Positions 38,144-48,208 of a DNA stretch of 64,000 nucleotides are shown here, one piece after another. Every line of letters starts with the position of its first letter. Within the stretch, counting starts at the first letter, position 1. The stretch spans positions 20,625,624-20,689,623 of the forward strand of contig CM036242.1 in the NCBI GenBank assembly GCA_020698575.1, written 5' to 3'. The notes under the pieces are model-generated. The model saw only the letters and a list, made by a program, of their open reading frames with translations, was not told the DNA's origin and did no database searches. The DNA is from Bostrychus sinensis. Lineage: Eukaryota > Chordata > Actinopteri > Gobiiformes > Eleotridae. The position numbers and the translations under genes are program-made.

Positions 38144-38562
38144 ACTGTATAGATCTCAACAGTGCCCGCCCACCCCGAGATCCGGAAGTAAAATTTCCAT
38201 TCATTTTTCCCATTAACTTTTTGAAAAATATGTATATTAAGAGTTCAACCGCTTGAGGGAGGCTAATCAGCTGTGTGGTAACTCATGACCATACGGACGA
38301 ATAATTTCACTATAAACGCGTATTTGAAACTTGTAAAAAGGCAAAGTTACAAACGCATTTTGCAGTTTTTTTAAGTTTTAGATACTCTTTTTGATAGAAA
38401 TGAATGGTGTTATGGTGATGAAGTACCACATAGCTGATTAGCTTCCATCGAGCTTTTAAACTTTTAATATACGCATTTTTCGAAAATTCTATTGGAAAAA
38501 TAAATGGGAAATTTAGTTCCGACACCAGAGGGGGGGCAGGTACTGTTGCGCTCTATAGAGTC
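38144..38562. mobile_element. Fold-back (long inverted repeat) MITE upstream of wdr76
   Basis: Almost the whole element is an imperfect palindrome. The left arm (38144-~38305) runs 'actgtatagatctcaacagt', then 'ggaagtaaaatttcc', 'attaagagttcaaccgcttg' and 'ggctaatcagctgtgtggta'. The reverse complement of the right arm (~38410-38562) runs 'actctatagagcgcaacagt', 'ggaactaaatttccc', 'attaaaagtttaaaagctcg' and 'agctaatcagctatgtggta'. The arms are ~150-160 bp with a ~100 bp spacer. No transposase is present. It lies about 80-200 bp upstream of the wdr76 promoter region. Confidence 0.8.
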
Positions 38563-38624
38563 GGTATAAACGAAACTGTGGACCAAATCTCCCAGAAGAG
38601 GGCGACATTACTAGCTAGCTAGGT

Positions 38625-38625
<1 letters not shown>

Positions 38626-38658
<33 letters not shown>
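38626..38658. repeat. Poly(A) tract
   Basis: About 33 consecutive A residues between the fold-back element and the wdr76 promoter. Confidence 0.9.
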
Positions 38659-38659
<1 letters not shown>

Positions 38660-38854
38660 GCCCCTTGGTGATTACAAAAGGAAACAGACCAATCAGTGAC
38701 TTCGTTTTTGTTGCACAACTCTCATAGGGCGGGAGTTACATATTACAAAATAACCTCGCGACTGGCGCCAACATCTTTGGTTCTAAATGTATTCCGGCTA
38801 TTTGTAAGTGAAGAGCTAAACTAGTTATTAACTACAAAAACCTCGTACATCGAA
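38659..38854 (+). promoter_or_regulatory. wdr76: wdr76 promoter and 5' UTR with CCAAT, GGGCGGGA and TGGCGCCA sites
   Basis: Within 170 bp of the start codon lie a CCAAT box (CCAATCA, 38689-38695), a GC/E2F-like GGGCGGGA (38727-38734) and TGGCGCCA (38763-38770), which matches an E2F-type core on either strand. CCAAT plus E2F-like elements without a TATA box is the usual layout of promoters of cell-cycle genes, which would fit a replication or DNA-damage role for WDR76. This is inference from motifs only. Confidence 0.5.
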
Positions 38855-41839
38855 ATGCCAACCAAACGGACAAAACGAGAAGTTTTCCCGGTAAGGTTTT
38901 ACATCTAACTTTGTATTATTGTTACAGACTTTTGGTTTAAATAGCCAGGTTACTTTGGCACAACTTGCGTGGTTTGTTACCTTTTTCTTTTTATGATTTA
39001 CCTTTTCTAGGAACTGACCCCAGAGAACCTGCAGAGTCCAGTCAGACGGTCATCTCGTCAAACACTGGCTCCAAAACGTCTTGAATACTCCCCCGATGAA
39101 AAGCCAATTGAGACTCCCCGAAAGAAAAGGGTGAGTTTTATATTGAAGATGCAATACAGATATGAATAACTGAGCAACATTAAACTCACGTTTCTTGTTC
39201 ATGCATAGAGAAACGAATCACACAATGAAAGAAATCAAAAGCACAGCAAGGTTAAATCTGCATCACTTGAAGGCTTGAAGGAAGTAAATAGTGACATGGA
39301 CCAAATGGTATGTATCCTATTCAAAGGTTTATTAACAATAAGGGCTTCTATTTCCTAGTAATTTGTTCTGTTATATAATCATGATATTTAAGTCTTGCAC
39401 AGTGTGTCACTTTTTTTTTGTGCCATAGAATGGGGGACTTTCAGCGTATGAGCTTGAGCGTCTAGAAAACATCCGGAAGAACCAAGAGTTTCTTTCTTCT
39501 TTGAACATTTTACAGGTATATAATGTATAACAATTGCAGATTTTGTAGTACTATGGGTGAACTGTGTTTTGGGCTTGGTTCTGTATAAGCTTGAGACCTT
39601 TTCTATCCATTTCTCAGGTTTCAGAGGAATTGAAACAGTCTGTACGGCCCAAAGCCTCACAAAGGGGTCTTAGGAGGTATGCTCGAATAATTGTTAAAAT
39701 ACTACAAACTGTCTATGTCTCGTTGAATAATAGGAGAAAATATTTCTGGTTTCTTTCTTGAACTTATAGGTCGCAGACAATACAAAGTGAAGTGCTACCA
39801 CCTCGCAGGTCCCTGCGACTCAAAAATGTGGAGGCAGAGGTTCTTCCCCTTCCCCTTGATACACCCCAAATAGTCCATGATCAGGGGGCTACAGCAAGGG
39901 TTTGTATATCTATTTGCATGTTATTTTACATTTTACAAATGTACTATTGTTTTGTTTTTAACTTTCAGCCACCCAAAAAATCTGGCCCTCTGTTCATGGA
40001 GCCAGTCAACATGAGCGAAGGAAGCAAGCTGCCTCAACAACTCATGGAGATTTGGGCTGAGGTTACTATTGTCAGACACTCTTTAAGTAAATACCATTCA
40101 AGTAAAAAACCTTGTCACAATTTACTTTTCTTTAACAGAATTCACCAAAAGAAAAAAATGAGAAGATTGATATGAAACAGTAGGATCTTTATTTTATAAT
40201 ATTCATTGATTGTTTTATGAAAATACAGTTTTGGCAATAACAATTTTTGCACTTTAGGTACCGCTCTGAACTTTCTCATATGAAGATTACTGAGGACAAA
40301 GTAGCCAAGGTAGTAAAGGATCGCATCTTCTCTGCTGCTTTTCACCCCTGCTCGAGCAGTGTCTTAATGGTGGCAGGTGACAAATGGGGGCGAGTTGGAC
40401 TTTGGAGTTGGGTAAGTTTTTGTTTTATCAAATCAATGCTTTGTCCCAGTTGTAACGTTGTTTATTTTATACTGTATTACCGTATTTTAAACCAGTGCAC
40501 CATTTCAAATTTATATTTCTTGAACGTTCATATTCAGTCCCCCTTTTACATTTGCTCCTAGATTAACTGTTTTTGTCTCTTGCCTTTTGTTGGTTGACCA
40601 TAGTCTAGTACTTGGGGTGATGACGGTGTGCTGTTATTTGAACCACACTCCCGTCCAGTCACCTGCATGGCATTCTCCCCAGCTAATCCCACTGACTTTT
40701 TAAGTGCTAGCTATGATGGAACAATGCGTCGCATGGATGTTGAGAAGGCTGTCTTTGACGAGGTAAGTGTTTGCCGTGATATCTGATTGGTGACCTATCT
40801 CCAGGTATAATATTATATTCATTCATTATTTTCTCATTCATTTAGGTATACGACATTGGTGATGGCCTAAAAACATTTGACTTCCTCTCACATGATGGCA
40901 TGAGCCTTTTGGTTGGGAGCTGGTATGGAGACATTGCAGTTGTTGATAGGCGAACCCCAGGGTAATATCCATTTGTCCAGTGTCTTTTACTGAGCAGGTG
41001 TTTCTTCAGCTTTAACAATTTTTTTTTTTCTGCAGAAACTCTCATGAGTCATTCCACACACTCGACACCAAGACAGTGCGCTGTGTTAGTGTGCACCCTT
41101 TGCAGAAGCAGTATTTTGCCGTTGCAGAGAGTCTGTATGTACTCATTTTCATTTATTTTATCAACATTTTGATTTATTTTAAATTCTTGAATACATATAA
41201 CTTTTCTACAGGGTAGTAAATATTTATGACAGTCGATTTCTAAAGAAGTCTAAATCTGCACCAGTTTGCCAGCTAAAGGGCCACTCTAAAAGCATTACCA
41301 GTGCTTATTTCTCCCCTGGTACGGGAAACCGCATACTCACCTCCTGTTTGGATGACCGTATAAGGTAAGACCTTACACTAACCATTGACTAGAGAATATG
41401 TTCTCTGGAAACCTTTCCATTTTCTTACCATTTTTATGTATTTTTACAGGATATATGACACATCAGCCACGACTAATGCACCGTTACTAAAAACTATAAG
41501 GTACTCCACTCAAATTAAATTGAATTTTTTTTAAATCTGAAAACTGAATTAACTGCATATTTTTTTCCATTTCTTTTCCCCAGTCATGACATGAAAACAG
41601 GCCGGTGGCTGACAAAGCTTTCAGCAGTGTGGGACCCTAAACAGGAAGACTGCTTTGCTGTGGGATGCCTGTCCAGGAAGCGATGCGTACAAGTCTATCA
41701 TGAAAGTGGGCAGCTCCTGCATTCATTTACAGATGATGAGAACTTAACCACAGTACAGTCAGTAGTAGCCTTCCACCCTACAAGAAATATCCTAATGGGG
41801 GGCAATGCGTCTGGCCGTCTGCATGTTTTTGCTGAGTAA
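38855..41839 (+). CDS. wdr76: WD repeat-containing protein 76
   Basis: 15 exons: 38855-38890, 39011-39130, 39209-39307, 39429-39515, 39618-39676, 39770-39899, 39969-40061, 40139-40179, 40258-40411, 40604-40762, 40846-40961, 41036-41134, 41212-41364, 41450-41500, 41584-41839. They join in phase to 1653 nt, 550 aa. The N-terminal ~220 residues are charged and low in complexity, with basic clusters (MPTKRTKREVFP, RRSSRQTLAPKR, TPRKKR) suited to nuclear localisation. The rest is a WD40 propeller seen in pieces such as 'FSAAFHPCSSSVLMVAGDK', 'FLSASYDGTMRRMDV', 'SLLVGSWYGDIAVVDRRTP', 'CQLKGHSKSITSAYFSPG', 'RILTSCLDDRIRIYDTS' and 'MGGNASGRLHVFAE'. WDR76/CMR1 relatives are chromatin-associated or DNA-damage-linked nuclear proteins and are reported as CRL4 adaptors. 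AATAAA lies at 41985-41990. The gene lies next to frmd5, as in human 15q15. A ruined tandem copy follows. Confidence 0.95.
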
Positions 41840-42489
41840 AACACAGAATGGCTTTCACTATAACCTTTCAATATGTGCACTTTAGCTTGTTTAGATGTTG
41901 GTAGATAATTTTCTTTATCTGTGAAGCTGAAATATGTAAGCTTATGGCATATTAAGTTTGTTTTTATTTGTTGCTGCCAAATTAAATAAATCATTTAAAA
42001 CACTTTTCATCAGTGGATCATGAATACATTTATTTCGAAACACACTATATTTATATATTTTTTTATCAGCCTTAGACGGCAGTGTTGTATCAGGAAAAAA
42101 AAAAAGTGGGCATCTCTGGTCTCTTGGACTTTAAATGATGGTCGGCTGTTTTTGGTTATTAGCTGAGAGGAGATTTGTGCCTGGGATTAGGTTTAGACAA
42201 GTGGGCAGCCCCATTTGCTGAATAACCAGTTTTGGAAAATTGTTCATACAAATATAGTAAACACGTGATGACCGCATATTTGTCAAATAAAAACTCGTCA
42301 ACAAAACCAATAAAAAGTTGCCATTGTTTGAATAATTGTGTGTACATCACTGAAAGCGTTGGCTATAAGGTAAATAAAATGTAAGAATGAAGCACGGTAA
42401 AACTTGTTTCACTTAAAGTTGCTGGAAATTATGTCTAAATGACAACAAACACGGTGCGTTCTGTAGTATACATCCATGGGTTTTGTGTG

Positions 42490-44045
42490 TAAAATAAAAA
42501 CTATGGTGCAAATCTGCCAGAAGGGGGCTATCACGTCTTCTGCTTTTAATAGCTGTTGACGACCAGCTGAAAAAGATGCCTTTACCGCCACCTACTGGAC
42601 TGGAGTGTGGACAATGGAATAAACAGCAAAAAAGGGAAACAGTCTCTTTTTGATTCACTATGCCCTAAACTTTATATACTACACTATAGTCTAGTGTAGA
42701 CTGAGCTCAAACAAGAATGTACACTTTTACTCTGAAAGTATTGGGAAGGGAAGTGAGAGTCCAGGGGAGCGGAAGCAGTTGCTGAGTAGCGCGGAAATGC
42801 TGCTGCGCGGTTGTTGTAGTTGTAGTAAGTCAGTTGCTCCTTTTAATTAAGCAGAGACTCAAATAATTCTTGTCTCTTTTGTGAACTTCCAGACAGTCAA
42901 CTAACTATAAAATCCATACGTGCTGTACATCAAAATGCTGACCAAACTGTCAAAACGAGAAATTGTCCCGGTAAGTCTTTTGAATCTGACGTTGTGTTGT
43001 TGCAGACATCTGACATATTAATCATCGATGCTGACTTAATTAGTGTTAAAACAGTTTCATTCGATTGCACTGAAATACTCAACATAATTTGCGTGTTTGG
43101 TTGCCCTTTCTTTAAGAGTTAGGATAAATGTTTACTGGAGGAACTGACCTTAGAGAACCTGCAGAGTTCAGTCAGGTTGTCTCATCCAAAATAGCCTTCT
43201 AAACGTCTTTAATACTCCCCTGATGAAAACCGCATTCAGACTTCCCAAAAGAAATGGGTGTTAAAGATATTCAGATATGAATAAACCCTTTTAATGAGTA
43301 ACATTACGCTCATATTTTTTGTTCATCATTAAGATTAACAAATTAGAAAAACGATTTGCATGATGGAACATATCAAATGTACATCAAGAATAAACCTGCA
43401 TCACTTAAAGTCCTGAAGGAAATAATTAAGGAAATGGGCCAAACAGTATGTATACAGTTCAAGAGTTTATAAATAAAAAGGGCTTCTATTTTAGAGTCAT
43501 TTGTTCTATTATATAATTATGTTACTTAACACAGTGTGTCAAAGTTTTTTTGTGCCACATTACTTTCAGCATATGAGCTTGAGTGTCTAGAAAACATAAG
43601 GAAGAATCAAGGGTTTCTTTCTACTCTGAACATTTTTCAGGTATGTAATGTATAACCATCACAGATGTGTATTTAACTCCAAAATGTGGAGGCAGAGGTT
43701 TTTCCACTTCCCCTTGATATACCCCAAATAATCCATGATCAGCTGGTTACAGCAAGGGTTTATACATTTATTTGCATGTTATTTCACTTGGTGCCAATGT
43801 CCAATTACTGTTACTGTTTTAATTTTTCAGCCACCCAAACAATCTGGCCCTCTGTTTATGGAGCCAGTCAACATGAGTGAAGGAAGCAAGCTGCCTCAAC
43901 AATTCATGGAGATTTAGGCTGAGGTTACTATTGTCAAGCACCCTTAAAGAAAATGCAATGTAAGTCATAAACCTAGTCATTATTTATATTTCTTTCATGG
44001 AATTCACCAAAAGAAAAAAATAAGCAGCTTGATCGGCAGCAGTAG
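42490..44045 (+). pseudogene. wdr76: Ruined tandem duplicate of wdr76 (5' half)
   Basis: Homology to the intact gene starts upstream of its promoter: 42490-42540 matches 38565-38610, the 'ccagaagagggcg' segment. It then runs through exon 1 (ATG at 42935, MLTKLSKREIVP, donor intact), exon 2 (~43140-43258, with indels and an in-frame TAG), exon 3 (~43350-43447), exon 4 (~43566-43640), exon 6 (~43681-43760), exon 7 (43831-43919, ending in TAG where the parent has Trp) and exon 8 (~44001-44035). Exon 5 and its flanking introns are gone: intron 4 runs straight into exon 6. Introns are kept, so this is a DNA duplication. The WD40 exons 9-15 are absent, and a scar of the parental 3' flank reappears at 45310-45480. 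Confidence 0.88.
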
Positions 44046-44381
44046 GATTTTATTTAAATATTTTCTCTATTCATTTCATCTATTGTTTAGTTAAATTAAT
44101 AAGGTGAGTGGACAAGTTACTATAAACCTGCTCTTGCCCTGAAAAAAACAATACTTATAGTACTATTACTCCTAATAATTTCAGGATAATTTAAAGCAGT
44201 AGATTATTATGAGGCTTGTTCAGATTTCACCTCTGTCTTTGAGCAGCAGATTGTCTGCTTGAATCCCACACCAGCACATTTTATAAATTACAATAGGCTA
44301 CTGTATGTTAGACTAGTTATGTAAAAAGATACAAATAAGCTTCTTGGCTATATTTAATTTCTGTCTGAAAATAAAATGCAG

Positions 44382-44384
<3 letters not shown>

Positions 44385-44469
<85 letters not shown>
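44385..44469. repeat. (TA)n microsatellite
   Basis: About 85 bp of TA dinucleotides with one interruption near 44431. It directly abuts the Tc1-like palindrome and sits where the WD40 exons of the wdr76 duplicate should be. Confidence 0.95.
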
Positions 44470-44472
<3 letters not shown>

Positions 44473-44474
44473 GG

Positions 44475-45213
44475 TTGCCACCTGGATTTAACTAAACAAA
44501 TAGATAAGGGCCTCCCTGCAGTTTGTTAGGACTGGGTTCAGCAACGTTATGTGCCCAAAGAATGAGGTCAGCTGACTATCTGAATATACTGAATGGCCAG
44601 GTTACTCCAGCAATGGATGTTTTTCTTCCCTGATGGCACGGCCTTAATCCATGATGACAATGCCAAGATTCATCAAGCTCAGATTGTGAAAGACTGGTTC
44701 AGGGAGCATGAGACATTTTCAGACATGGACTGGCCACCACAGAGTCCAGATCTTGACCCCACTGAGAATCTTTGGGATGTGCTGGAGTGACTGCCTGCCC
44801 AAGTCATTGTTGTTGGACCTTTAGCTTTGATTACAGCACGCATTCGCTGTGGCATTGTTTCAATGTCACATTTTTTTTCAGTCCAGCATTGCATTAATTT
44901 TTTTGCCAAGATCTTGTATTGATGATGGGAGAGTCGAACCATTGTGCAAAGTCTTCTCCAGCACATCACAAAGATTCTCCGTGGGGTTAATGTCTGGACT
45001 CTGCCAATCCATGTGTGAAAATGATGTCTCATGCTCCCTGAAATGCTCTTTCAGATTTTGAGCTTGGTGAATCCTGGCATTGTCATCATGGAATAAGCCT
45101 GTGCCATCAGGGAAGGAAAAATCCATTGATGGAGTAAACTGGTCAGCACATAATAGGCCTAACAAACTGCAGGAAGGCTCTTACCTATTTGCTTGGTTAA
45201 TTCCAGGTGGCAA
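44475..45213. mobile_element. Palindromic pair of Tc1/mariner transposase remnants
   Basis: Two transposase C-terminal fragments face each other. The left arm, plus strand (44593-44787), reads FFPDGTALIHDDNAKIHQAQ and then 'MDWPPQSPDLDPTENLWDVL'. The right arm, minus strand (~45140-44880), reads FSFPDGTGLFHDDNARIHQA and then 'HMDW.SPDINPTENLCDVLEK'. HDDNA and SPDLNPTENLW are the second and third catalytic blocks of the Tc1 DD34E family. The outer ends are inverted repeats: 'ttgccacctgg' at 44475 and its complement at 45203-45213, followed inward by 'ctgcagtttgttagg' and its complement. No N-terminal DNA-binding part is present in either arm. Both are inactive. Confidence 0.85.
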
Positions 45214-45309
45214 CTTTTTTTTTTTTTTTTTGGCCAGACAATGTAAGACCAATGCTTACATATTTTTTTTTAATTATACTTTTTTTTAATTTTTTTTATC
45301 TTAATCAAG

Positions 45310-45480
45310 TGAAGCGAAGTTGGCTTGTTGGGAATTGATTTACTTATTACTGCCAAATCAAATAAATAACTTTTCAACACTTGTAGTCAGATGGTTATAA
45401 ATGCATTTATTTCCAAATGCACCAGTACTATGTTTTACATCCCTTAGATGGCAGTATTGTAACAGAAAAGCAACTAAATG
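45310..45480 (+). pseudogene. wdr76: 3' flank scar of the wdr76 duplicate
   Basis: 'ttacttattactgccaaatc' followed by 'aaataaataacttttcaaca', 'aatgcatttatttccaaa' and 'cccttagatggcagtattgt' parallels the intact gene's downstream DNA at ~41960-42100 ('ttgctgccaaattaaataaa', 'aatacatttatttcgaaa', 'ccttagacggcagtgttgt'). This places the far end of the tandem duplication here and shows that the entire gene was originally copied. Confidence 0.7.
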
Positions 45481-45489
45481 AGTAAATGA

Positions 45490-47460
45490 ATCTGTAACCA
45501 AAGAAAGTAAAACATGAAATATTTGAATTATTCATATATATTACTTTGTTAGAACCATATAGTATTTACTCATACACCATTACTGTGTCAGACATAAATA
45601 AGAAGCACAGTTTGGTGATCTCTGTTTGGAGAATGCAGAACACATGCTTGCAGACAATGATCTATTCATAAATACAGTATTTAGCCTGCCCAGCAAATTT
45701 AATGATTTTTCTTTTATGCACAAAGAAATGGTCTTGTTGGTTCCTTGCAATTGAAAAGGCAAAATTTTGTTTTAGGTAGCACTACCAACTGGTTCGGGAA
45801 ACAAGAAACAATTTGGAATAATAAACAATCAATCAGGGAAATAAAGCATTGCTTATTTTAGATAAACCTATATTACTGGCCAGATAGGACTGGCTTCAGT
45901 GAAAAAAAGTGCATACGGGATACATTCCAGACACACTTCAGTTACATCATGAACGAGTCCCACTGGCCAGGCTGCAATTTTGATAGAATTTGATGTAGTT
46001 TCCAACCCGCACTACTTTAAAAATTGCATTGATTTTAAGGATTACTCTCCTTAAAATGTATTGCCCAAATTACTTTATTTGTGATTTGACATACAGAAAT
46101 AAAATTTTAAAATATTCAGCACATGGTATTTTATATCTCATTGTCACCGTGTACTTGCTACATTTATTGGAAACCATGCAGCACCACATGAATTAAAATA
46201 ATGTTTAAGTTTATCAATAAAGGGTTTTATATGAAAGACAAACACATCTGTTAAATTCTGTTCAGCTTTCAAAATTAGAAGTGGGATTTGAATACATACA
46301 GTAGGCACTGTACAATATATTAATTATTTAGCTTTGGATTTTAACCTTTAATCTATTGTGTACCTCAAAGCAGTTGACACAGCAGCAACGCAAACTACAG
46401 CACTAACCAAACCGTTAAATAATCATACATTGTTACTGGAGACCTGTGTCCCTGGTGTTGTGCCCAGTGTTTTCTTTGGTCGGCATGATGATGATTGCAG
46501 CAGGATGTAAACACCATTTGTCTTAGGCTAAACTCACTTGTAGGCGAGTGAAAGGCTTAGAACTATATTGTAAAAAAAGTTCAGTTTCATTACAAGTCAC
46601 TGTGAAATATCAATGGTACCAAGACAATGGTTCATACCAAGATCAAAAGCCTTTACAGATAAATGCACTGCAGAGATAACAGTATAGACAGATCCATCTA
46701 TTGTGGGACAAAATACTGTAATGCACCTTATAAATTAAACAAAATGGTTTCTGTTTGATGTAAACAATATTGCAGATTAACCCCTGTAGAATCACACTTA
46801 GTCAAAATGTACAACAGAGTGACATAAACAAGTTGACTGTGGTTTTCAGCACTAAAATGCTACTTTTCAAAAACAACCTGCATTGCCCATGTCTGTACAA
46901 AGCAAAGTGAAATTATTACAGTTAAAGGTTGACAAGTTTTCTCTTAGCCAATTTTTGTGCTACCTTTATACTGGGCTTATAACTACACATAAACTATATA
47001 TTTAATAAAAATGTTAATAGAAATGCATACAAATCTTTTAAAGTCTACAACCAGTGCTATCAGTTTCAGACTTTCTGTAACCCAAGACACTTTAACAGCA
47101 TTCACTCAAACTTTATAATGTCTTATCTTCAAAAAGACACACAACTCAACACAAAAACATGAATTATTACAAAAATAAAGGCAACTATTTTTGACAGCTT
47201 TCTGTGATAAAATTAAATACTATTTTATGACTTTGTGAAAAAATAAAATGCTTTAAATTCATCCAAATGTTAAAAGTAAAATGTGAGCAATAATATTTTT
47301 ATTTATGGTGTAATAAAATAAGGATATCCTTCAGGGACAGCCCGTGGCTTTGGGCCAAATGTCTTTCTAGTAAAAATTGATCTGACACAGGGAACATCAT
47401 GATTATATCATGATTCTTTACAGTCAACATCATGAAACTTGATTTGTCTCTTGATTGGTG
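45490..47460 (-). other. frmd5: frmd5 3' UTR and flank
   Basis: AT-rich DNA between the wdr76 duplicate scar and the frmd5 stop codon. On the minus strand it follows frmd5, so much of it is probably frmd5 3' UTR. Several minus-strand AATAAA-type words (tttatt on the plus strand, for example near 47300) could serve as polyadenylation signals. No other coding sequence is supported. Confidence 0.5.
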
Positions 47461-48157
47461 TCAGTTGCTGATGAGGAAGCCACCCATCCATCGCAGCTTA
47501 CAGGCAAACCAACGGCGTAGGGGACAGAAGTATTCAATGTGAAACTGCTGAAACTCTGGTGTCTTGCGGATGTCTCTGAGGAAGGCAATGTCCAGGTCTG
47601 ATTCAGTCAGCATGATAAGAAGCAACAGCAGGGCAAAGAGCAGTCCAATAGTGACCAAAAACAATCGCAGCACGCTCAGAATGAACTTGTTCAGTTCCTC
47701 TACATCACTGTTTGCTGAGGCTTTGGTGCTGCCTCCCTGCAGTACTCTTCTACCTGGCCTGACCTGTGTGGTCTGGCCCTCAGAGGATGCCCCAGCTGCC
47801 TGCTCTTTCTCTTCATCAATGCTGCAGGGGGCGCCATTGAGGTGGCGTGCTGCAGGCATTTCCATCCCATGCTCAGCGATGGGTGTGGGCAGCACACTGT
47901 CTGATGGACTGTAGGTCTCATCAGAGATGACTGCTGATGCACTGGCCTCACCACCCTCCACCAGCTGACCCCGAGAGGACATGAATGACTCACCATGGGA
48001 CACTGAGCGCACAGGGGTGGAGTGGGCACTGTCTCGAAGGGACTCCAGGCCTGAAAGCACACAAAGAAAGGGGAATCCCCTGTTAAATATATCTATATAT
48101 CTCTATATATATATCTATATATCTATCTATCTATCTATATATCTATATATATATATA

Positions 48158-48208
<51 letters not shown>

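Noticed and set aside
47564..47914. Plus-strand open frame of 116 codons
   Set aside because: Antisense shadow of the terminal frmd5 exon.
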